Below are positions 8,422-17,940 of a stretch of 64,000 nucleotides of DNA, in pieces; the first letter of the stretch is position 1; every line of letters begins with the position of its first letter. The notes under the pieces were generated by a model. It did no database searches. It was not told the origin of the DNA and saw only the letters and a list, made by a program, of their open reading frames with translations. Source of the stretch: CBDBBY01 sp965205055 (GTDB taxonomy: Bacteria > Pseudomonadota > Alphaproteobacteria > Rhodobacterales > Rhodobacteraceae); NCBI GenBank assembly GCA_965205055.1, contig OZ242030.1, forward strand, positions 4,402,001 to 4,466,000. The letters are read 5' to 3'. The translations under genes were made by a program, and so were the position numbers.

Positions 8422-9624
8422 ATGAAGATTCGCGCCGCGAAATTATGGGATGCAGAAGCGATCGCAGGCGTCTGGAACCAGATCATTCTGAAGACGGACA
8501 AGACGTTCAACAGCATAGAGGTGAAGCCGTCCGACATCACTGCGATGATCGCGGAGAAAGGGCGCGAGGGCTATCCGCTTATTGTCGCCGAAAGGAACGG
8601 GATTCTGGGCTTTGCGACATACGGCCAGTTCAGATCGAGCGTGGGTTACGCGCGCACGATGGAGCATACGATAATCGTGAGGGACGGTGCGCAAAGATCC
8701 GGCGTCGGCCGAATGCTCATGGAACGGATCGAAGAAATCGCAAAGACCAACAACGTGCATTCGCTGGTCGCCGGAATAAGCGGAACGAACAATGCGGCCA
8801 TCCTCTTTCACCGGGCGCAAGGATTCGTGCAGGTCGGCAGAATGCCGGAGGTCGGATACAAGTTCGGCCGCTGGCATGACCTTGTCCTGATGCAGAAAAT
8901 GGTCGCCGAGTTGCCGCAGGATGCCCGTTCGAGCGCCTCCCGGAAATCAATTTGGAGTCAATTGCTGGAATTTTTCACCGGTCCGAAGGCGGCAGCGGGC
9001 AGTTCGGATTCATCCGGCCGAAGAGAAATGCCGCGGGAGCATTCCGCATCGTTCATGATTGCGATCATTTGTCTCGGCGCGAAGATCGCGAAAGCGGACG
9101 GGCTTGTGACGAAGGACGAAGTGACTGCTTTTCGGAAGATCTTCATCATCGGCGAGGCGGATGCTCCGCTTGCGGCCAAGGTGTACAACTATGCGAAGCG
9201 GAGCGCCGTAGGGTACGAGCAGTACGCGAAACGCGTTGCCCGGCATTTCGGACCTGGAAATCGGATGCTCGATCTGATTCTTGAAGGGTTGTTCGTGATC
9301 GCGGACGCGGATGGCACGATTTCTCAAGCGGAAGCGGACGTTCTGCGGAAGATCGGGCAGATATTCGGAGTTCCCGAAAAAAACTTCGCGAACCTGATGA
9401 ACCGGTTCGGATACGAAAAGCGCGAGTCTCCCTATGACACATTGAACGTCCATCCGGACATGCCGACAGAGGAAATCAAGGCTCGATGGCGAGCGTTGGC
9501 GAAGGAGAACCATCCGGACGTGCTGACAGCGAAAGGGATGCCGAAAGAGGCGGTGAAGCTGGCGGAAATCCGGATGGCGTCAATCAATAGGGCTTGGGAG
9601 CAGATCAAGAGCGAACGCGAATGA
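8422..9624 (+). CDS. GNAT acetyltransferase fused to a TerB/DjlA-type co-chaperone (J domain)
   Basis: Predicted 400 aa with three domains in one uninterrupted frame. Residues 1-165 form a GNAT domain of the phosphinothricin acetyltransferase type, with the acetyl-CoA loop QRSGVGRML at 91-99. Residues ~210-317 form a TerB-like helical domain (FMIAIICLGAKIAKADG and a second LEGLFVIADADG repeat). Residues 336-395 form a J domain with the HPD tripeptide at 364-366 and the terminal SINRAWEQI helix. The TerB-J half alone matches the separate DjlA-like co-chaperones of alphaproteobacteria. A low-complexity linker at ~165-205 joins the halves. Start ATG 8422 has AAGGAG 9 nt upstream. Known roles are N-acetylation of small amines and stimulation of DnaK; joining them is unusual. 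Confidence 0.85.
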   Translation: MKIRAAKLWDAEAIAGVWNQIILKTDKTFNSIEVKPSDITAMIAEKGREGYPLIVAERNGILGFATYGQFRSSVGYARTMEHTIIVRDGAQRSGVGRMLMERIEEIAKTNNVHSLVAGISGTNNAAILFHRAQGFVQVGRMPEVGYKFGRWHDLVLMQKMVAELPQDARSSASRKSIWSQLLEFFTGPKAAAGSSDSSGRREMPREHSASFMIAIICLGAKIAKADGLVTKDEVTAFRKIFIIGEADAPLAAKVYNYAKRSAVGYEQYAKRVARHFGPGNRMLDLILEGLFVIADADGTISQAEADVLRKIGQIFGVPEKNFANLMNRFGYEKRESPYDTLNVHPDMPTEEIKARWRALAKENHPDVLTAKGMPKEAVKLAEIRMASINRAWEQIKSERE

Positions 9625-9798
9625 GTTCCCGAAGACCGCGCGCGCCGGGGCGCCGGAGGCGGCTTGCAAACGAGCGGAACGGTTGAATAGAGAATAAGTC
9701 GCAATTAAGCTAATTCGGCATTCGCGCCAGCCTCGACGCCGATTGCGAAGGAATTTTGAGTTCGACGGCGGGGCGGCGAAACGATTTGAGGTCTTGGC

Positions 9799-10701
9799 AT
9801 GGCACGGCGTCCGTACTCTTCGGTCGAAATTCCCACATTGCTGCTGATGGCGTTGTGCTACGTCCTCTGGCTCGCGGCGGTGCTGTGGATTGCCGAGTTT
9901 TCGTGGCTGCTGGCCGCGGTCTCCCTTGCTTTCATAATCGCGTTCCATTCGTCGCTGCAGCACGAAGTTCTTCACGGTCATCCGCTGCCAAGCAAGTTCT
10001 GGAGTGAAATGCTGGTCGTTCCCGCCGTGGGGTTGTTCATTCCGTACCAAAGATTCCGCGACTTGCATCTGCAGCACCATATCGACCCGAACCTGACTGA
10101 CCCTTACGAGGATCCGGAAACCAACTTCCTCGACCCGGAGGTCTGGGCGGACCTTCCTCGCGCGCGCAGGAGCATGCTTCAATTCAACAACTCGCTGGCG
10201 GGGCGGATGCTCATCGGCCCGTTGATTTCGCAGTGGGTTTTCATGAAATCGGACTTCGCTCTGATTCTTTCCGGGAACCGCTCGGTGATGAAGGCATGGC
10301 TTCTCCATGTCGCGGGAACCGTGCCGGTCGTCGCGATCATCGTCGAGGCCGGCGCGCTTTCATTTTGGTGGTATTTGGCTGCGGCCTACGGCGGGCTGTC
10401 GATCCTGAAGGTCCGGACATTTCTGGAGCACCGGGCGCACGAAAGCCCGAGAGGGCGAACTGCGATTGTGGAAGATCGCGGGTTCTTGTCTTGGATATTC
10501 CTCAACAACAACTTCCACCTCGTGCACCATATGCATCCGGTTGAACCGTGGTATCGGCTTCCGGCATTGTTCGACCGGAACCGGGAGCGCTTCCTGGAGG
10601 ATAACGAGGGCTACAGCTACGGACGATATTCGGAAATATTCGCGAAGTTTTTTTTCAAGGCGAAGGATCCGGTTCCCCATCCGATCTGGAAGCGCAAATG
10701 A
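9799..10701 (+). CDS. fatty acid desaturase family protein
   Basis: The 300-aa membrane protein carries the three histidine clusters of the membrane fatty acid desaturase family. The first box is in HSSLQHEVLHGHP, the second is HLQHHIDP followed by LTDPYEDPETNF, and the third is NNFHLVHHMHP near the C-terminus. Hydrophobic segments near residues 12-50 and 165-200 fit a di-iron integral membrane enzyme. The substrate cannot be told from the sequence: relatives act on acyl lipids, carotenoids and sterol-like compounds. It stands alone on the plus strand, about 285 bp upstream of the ABC transporter operon, and that gap holds no recognisable gene. Confidence 0.85.
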   Translation: MARRPYSSVEIPTLLLMALCYVLWLAAVLWIAEFSWLLAAVSLAFIIAFHSSLQHEVLHGHPLPSKFWSEMLVVPAVGLFIPYQRFRDLHLQHHIDPNLTDPYEDPETNFLDPEVWADLPRARRSMLQFNNSLAGRMLIGPLISQWVFMKSDFALILSGNRSVMKAWLLHVAGTVPVVAIIVEAGALSFWWYLAAAYGGLSILKVRTFLEHRAHESPRGRTAIVEDRGFLSWIFLNNNFHLVHHMHPVEPWYRLPALFDRNRERFLEDNEGYSYGRYSEIFAKFFFKAKDPVPHPIWKRK

Positions 10702-10986
10702 TTGGTTCTTGTCGGCGAAGACCTTGCGGCCGGCGGGAAATCGCAAAGGCTGATGACTTTCGCTTGGAACCAGATCAATCCCGAAGCGGCCGATAATGCC
10801 GAGCCACCGCCGATGCCGCCTCCTTTCCGGGGGCCGGTGCTTGGAAAGATCGAGCGCATGGATTTGGCATCGGCGATTGCCTCATTCTCCAGATTGTCAG
10901 CCGCAAGGCATTTTCCGGTCGGTCCTCCATTGTTTCCCCCAAGGCGGATCGTGATACGGGAAACGGGCTGAAGACCCCGTCGAAGG

Positions 10987-11934
10987 ATGTTCCGCTACGC
11001 TTTGTCCCGGCTCGCTTCGCTTGCCGCCAGTCTGCTCGCCGCGAGTCTGGTAATCTTCACAGTGATTGAAATCATACCGGGCGATCCGGCCGCGTTCATG
11101 CTCGGGCTGAACGCTTCAGAGGAGACGGTGGCCGCGTTGCGGCGCGAACTCGGTCTGACGGACGACGTCGCGGGCAGGTATTTCGCTTGGGTCGGCGGCA
11201 TGCTGACGGGCGATTTCGGCGTATCGTACACCTACAGGGTTCCCGTGACGGAACTCGTCGGCGACCGGATAATGATTTCGCTGCCGTTGGCGCTGTACGC
11301 GTTGACGCTTTCGACGGCGATCGCGTTCCCCGTCGGTCTCATCGCGGCAGCGAAGCGCGGCGGCGTTGCGGATTTCGGAATCATGGGCGCTACGCAGCTC
11401 GGAATCGCGCTGCCGAATTTCTGGTTCGCGATGCTCTTGGTCGTATTTTTCGCGATCGGCCTGAAATGGTTTTCAGCAGGCGGTTTTCCCGGTTGGGAGG
11501 TCGGCTTTTTCGGGGGAATGAAGGCTTTGACGCTCCCGGCGGTCGCGCTGGCGCTCCCGCAAGCGTCGATACTCTCCAGAGTCATGCGGTCGGCGTTGAT
11601 CGAAACCTTGTCCCAAGAGTACATTCGCACCGCGAGGGCGAAAGGTCTCACCAAGCGCCAAGCTGTCGTCAGGCACGCGTTGCGCAATGCGTTGATACCC
11701 GTGCTCACCATCATCGGCCTGCAATTCTCGTTCCTGCTTGCGGGAGCGATCATCATCGAAAATGTCTTTTTCCTTCCCGGATTGGGGCGGCTGATCTTCC
11801 AAGGGATCACCCAGCGTGATTTGGTCGTCGTCGAAAGCGTCGTGATGCTGCTGGTTTTCGCCGTGGTCACGGTCAATTTTCTTGTCGATATCGCGTACGC
11901 CGTTGTCGACCCCAGATTGCGCATCCGAAAATGA
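10987..11934 (+). CDS. peptide-type ABC transporter permease (DppB-like)
   Basis: The 315-aa protein starts MFRYALSRLASLAASLLAAS and continues FTVIEIIPGDPAAFMLG, the N-terminal helix and P-G-D-P motif of DppB/OppB permeases. The EAA loop for ATPase contact is ALIETLSQEYIRTARAKG. Six hydrophobic segments are visible. It is the first gene of a transporter operon; its stop overlaps the next permease start by 4 bp (ATGA). Substrates of this family are di- and oligopeptides, nickel complexes or related compounds. Confidence 0.92.
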   Translation: MFRYALSRLASLAASLLAASLVIFTVIEIIPGDPAAFMLGLNASEETVAALRRELGLTDDVAGRYFAWVGGMLTGDFGVSYTYRVPVTELVGDRIMISLPLALYALTLSTAIAFPVGLIAAAKRGGVADFGIMGATQLGIALPNFWFAMLLVVFFAIGLKWFSAGGFPGWEVGFFGGMKALTLPAVALALPQASILSRVMRSALIETLSQEYIRTARAKGLTKRQAVVRHALRNALIPVLTIIGLQFSFLLAGAIIIENVFFLPGLGRLIFQGITQRDLVVVESVVMLLVFAVVTVNFLVDIAYAVVDPRLRIRK

Positions 11935-12749
11935 GATTGCCGACGGTTCTTGTCGCGGGCACGGCAATTTCTGCGTTCTTCCTGGCGGCCGCGCTGCTGT
12001 CTTTCATTTGGACGCCTTATCCGGTTGAAACGCTCAACATTTCGGCGAGGCTCCGGCCTTCCGGCGGCGAGTATCTGCTCGGCACCGATCATTTCGGGAG
12101 GGATGTGCTGTCGATGCTGATGGTGGGAGCGCGGACTTCCATAGGCGTGGCCGTGCTCGCCGTGGGAATCGGAATGGCGCTCGGCATCCCGCTCGGCCTC
12201 GCCGCCGCGGCGAACCGAGGCAGCATTTTTGACGAGATCATCATGCGGAGCAACGATCTTGTGTTCGCCTTTCCGTCGCTGGTGATCGCGATCCTGATCA
12301 CAGCCGTGTTCGGGCCGTCCGCCGTCAACGCGATTCTGGCCATCGGAATCTTCAACATTCCCGTTTTCGCAAGGGTGACGAGAGGAGGCGCGTTGAGCCT
12401 CTGGACGCTGGATTACGTGCTTGCGGCCCGGGTTGCCGGGAAACGGGCGTTCCGAATCTCGGTCGAACATATTCTTCCGAACATTGCCAACCTCATTGTC
12501 GTCCAAGGAACGATACAGTTTTCGCTGGGAATTCTCGCGGAAGCCGGGCTGTCCTATGTCGGCTTGGGCGCACAGCCGCCGACCCCGAGCTGGGGGCGCA
12601 TGCTGGCCGACGCGCAGACGCTCATCTACACCGACCCGAGGCTGGCGGTCATGCCCGGGCTTGCAATCATTCTGATGGTGCTGGGACTGAATCTGATGGG
12701 CGACGGTCTCAGAGACTACCTTGACCCGAAAGTGAGGCGGGCGCGCTGA
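11931..12749 (+). CDS. peptide-type ABC transporter permease (DppC-like)
   Basis: The 272-aa protein is the second permease of the importer. The N-terminal transmembrane helix is followed by PSGGEYLLGTDHFGRDVLSM, the conserved entry motif of DppC/OppC permeases. The EAA loop region includes LDYVLAARVAGKRAF, and the ending GDGLRDYLDPK is also typical. It overlaps dppB by 4 bp and its stop overlaps the ATPase start by 1 bp, so all three genes are translationally coupled. It should form the heteromeric membrane channel with the upstream gene product. Confidence 0.92.
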   Translation: MRLPTVLVAGTAISAFFLAAALLSFIWTPYPVETLNISARLRPSGGEYLLGTDHFGRDVLSMLMVGARTSIGVAVLAVGIGMALGIPLGLAAAANRGSIFDEIIMRSNDLVFAFPSLVIAILITAVFGPSAVNAILAIGIFNIPVFARVTRGGALSLWTLDYVLAARVAGKRAFRISVEHILPNIANLIVVQGTIQFSLGILAEAGLSYVGLGAQPPTPSWGRMLADAQTLIYTDPRLAVMPGLAIILMVLGLNLMGDGLRDYLDPKVRRAR

Positions 12750-14347
12750 TGGCCCTGCTTTCGGTCAGGAACTTGAATGTGGCGATCGGAGACGCGCCCG
12801 TCCTGAAAGACGTCTCGCTGGATATTGAACCCGGATCGATCTTCGGCGTCGTCGGCGAATCCGGCTCCGGCAAATCGATGGCGGCGCTTTCGATCATGGG
12901 CCTTCTTCCGGAGGGCGCGGTGCGCACCGGCTCGGCGGAGCTTGACGGAAGGAATTTGTTCGATTTGGGCGAACGGGAAATGTGCGCCATTCGCGGCGGC
13001 GAGATCGGCATGATTTTCCAAGAGCCCATGAGCGCGCTCAATCCGGTCAAGACCATCGGGGACCAAGTCGCCGAAACGCTTTTGGTGCATGGAAAGATGA
13101 ACGCGGCCGATGCGCGTGAAGTCTCTCGCGAAAAACTGGACAGGGTCGGGATGCCGGAAAACCGTTTTCCGTTGGACCTTTACCCGCACCAGTTGTCGGG
13201 AGGGCAGCGGCAGCGCGTGTGCATTGCCCTCGCCGTCGCGCTTCGACCCAAACTGCTGATCGCGGACGAGCCAACGACCGCATTGGACGTCTCGACGCAA
13301 ATTCAGATCTTGCGCCTCCTCGAATCGCTGGTTCGGGATGAGCGAATGTCGCTGATGCTGATTACTCACGATTTGGCGGTGGTCGCCGGCATGGCCGATT
13401 TCGTCTCCGTGATGGAGAACGCGCGGATCGTTGAAGCTGCGGAGACCGAAAGCCTCTTTCGCCGCATGCGCCATCCCTACACGAAGAAACTCTTTGCCGC
13501 ATCGAGCCACGTTCCGCATCGGCCCTCCGTTCCTGTCGAATCGCCGCTGCTGGAGGTTCGCGGAGCCGTGCGCGAATACGCATTGCCCAGAACGAGCCTG
13601 TTCAAAAGACCGAAGCGGATAAGGGCGGTGGACAACGTCAGTTTCGAGTTGCGATCAAGGGAGAGCCTCGGATTGGTCGGCGAGTCGGGTTGCGGGAAAT
13701 CGACGCTCACCAGAGCCATACTGGGCCTTGATCCCCTTCAGGGCGGAGCAATCCGCGTCGATGGAGAGCCGGTCAGATCGGAATCGTCCCTCTCGGGAGA
13801 AGTCCGCATGAAAATGCAGGCCGTCTTTCAGGATCCGCATGGTTCATTCAACCCGCGCCACAAAGTCGGACGTCTGGTAGCCGAACCGTTCCATCTCATC
13901 AGAAGCAGGCGCATCGCTCGTTCCGAGCGCGAAGAGCGCGTCGCCGCGTCGCTTGAAGACGTCGGTCTTCGGACCGACGACATGGAGAAGTTCATCCACG
14001 AGTTTTCCGGCGGCCAACGCCAAAGGATTGCCATTGCGCGAGCGCTCGTGCTGCGTCCGAAGCTTATCGTGCTGGACGAAGCGGTCTCGGCGCTGGATGT
14101 CTCGATCCGAGCGCAGATTCTGGATTTGCTGGCGGCGCTGCAGGTTCAGCATGGGCTTTCCTATTTGTTCATCAGCCATGATCTCACCGTCGTAAGGGCG
14201 ATCACTGATCGCGTCATGGTTATGCACGACGGAGTGATCATTGAGGAAGGCGAAACCAGATCCGTGCTGGACAATCCCAAGCGGCGCTACACGAAACAGC
14301 TCATCGATGCCGCTCCGGCCATTCCGTCGGATTGGCTGGAAAACTAG
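12749..14347 (+). CDS. fused double ATP-binding subunit of the peptide ABC transporter (DppD-DppF)
   Basis: The 532-aa protein contains two full ABC ATPase modules in tandem. The first has Walker A GESGSGKS, signature LSGGQRQR and Walker B LLIADEPTTALD. The second has GESGCGKS, FSGGQRQR and LIVLDEAVSALD. This is the natural fusion of DppD and DppF seen in many proteobacterial peptide/glutathione-type importers (GsiA/YejF-like). It powers uptake through the two upstream permeases. The binding protein is encoded convergently just downstream, not in this operon. A strong hairpin follows 45 bp after the stop. Confidence 0.93.
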   Translation: MALLSVRNLNVAIGDAPVLKDVSLDIEPGSIFGVVGESGSGKSMAALSIMGLLPEGAVRTGSAELDGRNLFDLGEREMCAIRGGEIGMIFQEPMSALNPVKTIGDQVAETLLVHGKMNAADAREVSREKLDRVGMPENRFPLDLYPHQLSGGQRQRVCIALAVALRPKLLIADEPTTALDVSTQIQILRLLESLVRDERMSLMLITHDLAVVAGMADFVSVMENARIVEAAETESLFRRMRHPYTKKLFAASSHVPHRPSVPVESPLLEVRGAVREYALPRTSLFKRPKRIRAVDNVSFELRSRESLGLVGESGCGKSTLTRAILGLDPLQGGAIRVDGEPVRSESSLSGEVRMKMQAVFQDPHGSFNPRHKVGRLVAEPFHLIRSRRIARSEREERVAASLEDVGLRTDDMEKFIHEFSGGQRQRIAIARALVLRPKLIVLDEAVSALDVSIRAQILDLLAALQVQHGLSYLFISHDLTVVRAITDRVMVMHDGVIIEEGETRSVLDNPKRRYTKQLIDAAPAIPSDWLEN

Positions 14348-14391
14348 GCTGCCTGCTGCCGGTTGAAGACCGGAGCCCTGATGCAAGGCGG

Positions 14392-14416
14392 GCAGGGCGG
14401 CGAAGCGCCGCCCTGC
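14392..14416. terminator. bidirectional terminator-like hairpin between convergent transporter operons
   Basis: A perfect 11-bp stem, GCAGGGCGGCG paired with CGCCGCCCTGC around an AAG loop, lies between the convergent ATPase and binding-protein genes. There is no long T run on either side, so it may slow or end transcription from both directions or protect the 3' ends. Position and perfect symmetry support a terminator role. Confidence 0.6.
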
Positions 14417-14433
14417 TTGGATTGAGGTTCAGA

Positions 14434-15921
14434 TCAATCGGTCCAATAAACGCCGGTCAAGTCGTTCGCTTGAGTGGGCGAATTCGGCCAGAGCCCGACC
14501 ACATTCGCATTCGCCACTCCGATCTTCGCCAACTGGAAGAGATAGCCGTTCACATAGTCTTCGGAAATCCGGCGCTGAGCGGCAGCCAGCAGTTCGGAAC
14601 GCTTCGCGGGGTCGTTGGTGACCGAGAGTTCGGCGTTGATCTCTTGGAATTCAGAGCTGTCGTAAAGGAAATAGTATTCGGGCCGAGCATAGATGTTGAT
14701 ATCGTTCGGTTCCGTATGGCTGACGATCGTGAGGTCGTAGTCCTTGTTCCGGAAAACTTGCTCGAGCCACTGCGCCCATTCCAAATTGCTGACCTCCACT
14801 TGGATTCCGACAGCGCGGAGTTGGGCGGCGACAATTTCTCCGCCCCTGCGAGCGTAGGAAGGAGGCGGAAGCATCAGCCTCAACTCGAGGCCGTCGGCGT
14901 ATCCCGCCTCGGCGAGCAGCTGCATGGACATCTCGGGGTCGTACGCCGAATTTCCGGTCAAATCCACATAATCGGGGTGGTGCGGCGGGAAGTGTGTTCC
15001 GATCGGGGTGCCGAAGCCGAACATCGCGCCGTCGATGATTTCCTGGCGATTGATGGCATGAGCGATCGCTTTGCGCACCCTCACATCCATGAGCGGTTCC
15101 GACTGGTTGTTGGTCGAGAGGATTGTTTCGCCTTCCGTCGACCCCAAAATGACGTTGAATGACGGGTTGGCTTCAAACTGGCCGACGGCTTCCGGAGCGC
15201 CGAAGTTCGGGATCGCGTCCACGTCGCCAGCCATCAGCGCCGCCAACTGGGCGGTAGGTTCGGTGATGAATTTGAAAATCGCCTTTTCCAATGCGACCGG
15301 CTCTCCCCAATAGTCGGGGTTCCTCGCGATCTCCACGCTGTCGCCTTGGCGCCATTCCACGAACTTGAACGGGCCGGTCCCGATCGGGTTGGTTGCGGCT
15401 GAACCGACGGATTCTTCCGCGACGATCACCGCATCGCCCCACGCCATGTTCGTCGTGAAGGTTCCGTTCGGATTCGAAAGCGTGACCCTTACCGTCAACG
15501 GGTCGACGACTTCCACGTCGGCGATGCCCTCAAACAGCGCTTTCTGAGCATTCGTGGAATCTTCGGCTCGGGCCCTGTCGAGCGAAAACTTCACGTCGTT
15601 CGCATCGAATGCGGAGCCGTCGTGGAAGGTGACGCCGTCGCGCAAGTGGAAGGTGTAGACCAGCCCGTCATCCGAGATATTCCACGAATGCGCCAGCGCG
15701 GCGCGGACGGAGCCGTCGGGGGCGTATCTGGTGAGTCCTTCGTAAATGTTCGCGTAGACGACTTCGTCGATTGCCGCAGCAGCGCCGCCCGTGGGGTCGA
15801 GATTCGGCGGCTCGAGCGGCATGACGATCGTGATCGACGTATTCGCGGCGTTCGCGGATCCGCAGACTGCGACGAGCGCGAGCCCCGCGGCCAGTGCGGT
15901 CAGTTTCTGTTTAAGCGACAT
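14434..15921 (-). CDS. peptide-type ABC transporter substrate-binding protein (SBP_bac_5)
   Basis: Predicted 495 aa. The N-terminus is a signal peptide (MSLKQKLTALAAGLALV, cleavage near GSANA). The mature part begins with the family segment PLEPPNLDPTGGAAAAIDEV and includes DGVTFHDGSAFDANDVKFSL, diagnostic of DppA/OppA-like periplasmic binding proteins. ATG 15921 is preferred over ATG 15927 because AAGGAG lies 7 nt from the former and only 1 nt from the latter. It probably delivers ligand to the convergently encoded permease/ATPase complex. It lies 42 bp after the M20 peptidase gene on the same strand, suggesting a two-gene transcript. Confidence 0.92.
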   Translation of the reverse strand: MSLKQKLTALAAGLALVAVCGSANAANTSITIVMPLEPPNLDPTGGAAAAIDEVVYANIYEGLTRYAPDGSVRAALAHSWNISDDGLVYTFHLRDGVTFHDGSAFDANDVKFSLDRARAEDSTNAQKALFEGIADVEVVDPLTVRVTLSNPNGTFTTNMAWGDAVIVAEESVGSAATNPIGTGPFKFVEWRQGDSVEIARNPDYWGEPVALEKAIFKFITEPTAQLAALMAGDVDAIPNFGAPEAVGQFEANPSFNVILGSTEGETILSTNNQSEPLMDVRVRKAIAHAINRQEIIDGAMFGFGTPIGTHFPPHHPDYVDLTGNSAYDPEMSMQLLAEAGYADGLELRLMLPPPSYARRGGEIVAAQLRAVGIQVEVSNLEWAQWLEQVFRNKDYDLTIVSHTEPNDINIYARPEYYFLYDSSEFQEINAELSVTNDPAKRSELLAAAQRRISEDYVNGYLFQLAKIGVANANVVGLWPNSPTQANDLTGVYWTD

Positions 15922-15963
15922 TTTCATTCTCCTTCGTTTGCCGTTTTCGCGCCAATTTTCTGC

Positions 15964-17253
15964 CTAGTCGTTTTTCGGCAAAAGCAATTCCGCCAGCGTC
16001 AGCGACATGACTTTGGCGCTGTCGAGCATGTCTTCGATGCCGATCCATTCATCGGGCTGGTGTGCAAGATCAAGGATTCCCGGGCCATAGGCAATGCAGT
16101 TCTTCATGCGGCCTATCCGATCAATATGTTTCTGATCGTAGGTTCCGGGCGACACCACGTATTCAGGCTGGGTACGCAACACCTGTTCTATCGCCTTCGA
16201 TACGGTCCGTGCGACCGGGGAGTTCTTCTCCGTCATGACCGGTTCCACATGAAACAACTCGCGCAGTTCACATTCGAATCCGGGCCGATTCGAAGACAGC
16301 CAGTCGATGATCTCCCGGATTTCGCCGCGCACCTCGTCCGCCGTTTCCTCGAACAGATACCTGCGGTCCAAGGTAAGCCGACACCGGTCGGGAACGCATG
16401 AGGCCGGGAGTCCGGCGTAGTCTTCGTCCTGCTCCGGTTCACCGCCATGGATCGAGTTCAGATTGATCGTCGATTGCCGAGCGCCGTCAGGAACGACAGG
16501 CATCGAAGTGTGTTTTCCGGCCAAGGCCGGGATGAGTTTTCGTTCAATTTCCGAGACGACCGCTCCCATATTGCGCACCGCGCAGACTCCAAGGAACGGC
16601 ATTGAGCCGTGCGCAATTCGGCCTTTTGTTTCCAATTCGGCCCACCATACGCCGCGATGTCCCAAGCAGATGCGGTTCTTGTTGAGCGGCTCTGGAATAA
16701 TGACGTGGTCCACTCGGCCCGGTGCGAAATACCCCTGTTCGGCGAGCCAAGCCACCCCGCCGTATCCTCCCGACTCCTCGTCGGCGGTTCCTGAAATCTC
16801 GATCACGCCGCTGAAATCGGGAAAGCAAGCGGAGAAGGCTTCAGCAGCAATGATCGAAGCCGCCATGCCGCCCTTCATGTCGCATGCGCCGCGACCGAAG
16901 ATCTTCCCTTCTGCGATCAGACCGTCGAACGGGTCGACAGACCAGCCATGTCCGACCTGCACGACGTCGATATGCGAATTGAAATGAACGCATTCTCCCG
17001 CCCGTACGCCGGATTTGCGCGCCAAGACGTTCCAACGCGGGTGCTTGTCGCTGTCGGCAAGTGAACCGACCGCGCGAAGCAGGCTTGCTTCGAATCCCGA
17101 TTTGCTCAATCGTCGATGAACGAACTCGCAGATTTCGCGATAATTCAGCCCGGGCGGGTTCAGCGTAGGTATCGCGATCAGATCCTTGGTCAATTGGATC
17201 AGATCGCTTCGCCTCTGGTCGATCTCGTGCGTCAAACGCTGAATGTCCGCCAT
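15964..17253 (-). CDS. M20 family metallopeptidase (ArgE/DapE-type deacylase)
   Basis: The 429-aa protein is an M20 amidohydrolase of the acetylornithine deacetylase/succinyl-diaminopimelate desuccinylase type. Metal-site motifs are visible: HFNSHIDVVQ, GRGACDMKGGMA and GTADEESGG. The C-terminal metal ligand lies in GPGILDLAHQPDEW. ATG 17253 is chosen because homology begins there; the longer frame upstream is not supported, and the ribosome binding site is weak. It forms a probable operon with the downstream binding protein, which suggests that it hydrolyses an imported N-acyl amino acid or dipeptide. The exact substrate is inferred from context only. Confidence 0.88.
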   Translation of the reverse strand: MADIQRLTHEIDQRRSDLIQLTKDLIAIPTLNPPGLNYREICEFVHRRLSKSGFEASLLRAVGSLADSDKHPRWNVLARKSGVRAGECVHFNSHIDVVQVGHGWSVDPFDGLIAEGKIFGRGACDMKGGMAASIIAAEAFSACFPDFSGVIEISGTADEESGGYGGVAWLAEQGYFAPGRVDHVIIPEPLNKNRICLGHRGVWWAELETKGRIAHGSMPFLGVCAVRNMGAVVSEIERKLIPALAGKHTSMPVVPDGARQSTINLNSIHGGEPEQDEDYAGLPASCVPDRCRLTLDRRYLFEETADEVRGEIREIIDWLSSNRPGFECELRELFHVEPVMTEKNSPVARTVSKAIEQVLRTQPEYVVSPGTYDQKHIDRIGRMKNCIAYGPGILDLAHQPDEWIGIEDMLDSAKVMSLTLAELLLPKND

Positions 17254-17940
17254 TCTCCGCAAGGTGTCCTTTTCTTGGCAGTCTGCAACCCTAGCCTTGG
17301 AATGCCGATTGGGCAACGCGCCGTTTCGCCAAGCGTGCTTTCCGTTTTCTGGCAATAGATTCCCTTGAATTCTCTCAACCGGAAACGTGACCCCGCCGTC
17401 TGCAGTTCTTCGACAACGCGCTCCCGGCGAGATTCCAACCGACCTCGCAGGGCTCCGCGGACCTGAATTTTGATGAGCGCGAGACTCGGTTGCCTGAAGA
17501 TCCCGTTTGCAACCCTTGAAACGCTGAAACCGGACGGTACGCGCGCGGAAGCGATTTGATCAAAAAATGGGAGCTTATGTACTTAACTACACAACGAATG
17601 AGAATATCGTTCCGATTTTGGAGGCTATTCGAGCTCGAAACATAACGGCATTCCTGAATCAGCTGCGCTCGGGAATTCCGTTTCTATTGCAACAGCGGGT
17701 TGCGCTCATGTCGGCATATGTGCGTTGTTCAATCAAGCTATCGCAGGCAGCTTTTTGTGCAGCTAAGCATATATGCCCCAAAAGTGGGATGCTCCCAGAC
17801 CCGGAACAGCGTTTGACAGGCGGAATGGAGGGAAATAATGTCATGTTGATATAAATTTAGCCGTTTGTGCCGCATGGCCGAGCGGTGCTGTCTGTGGTTC
17901 GCCGAGTGTCAGCGATTGTTCCCACGAAAGGATGCAGGTC
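17254..17940. other. long intergenic stretch, no confident gene
   Basis: About 690 bp lie between the divergent M20 gene and the coiled-coil gene. A 95-codon plus-strand frame (17567-17854) has no family signature and no good ribosome binding site. The second half is AT-richer than its surroundings. The promoters for both flanking genes should lie here, but no convincing -35/-10 pair can be fixed. Confidence 0.4.

Noticed and set aside
11232..12506. 424-codon minus-strand frame across the two permease genes
   Set aside because: The permeases on the plus strand have complete family motifs and coupled starts; this frame is rich in Arg/His and is a codon-bias shadow.
17567..17854. 95-codon plus-strand frame upstream of the coiled-coil gene
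   Set aside because: Composition is not clearly coding, no domain is seen and there is no Shine-Dalgarno sequence in reach of the start.
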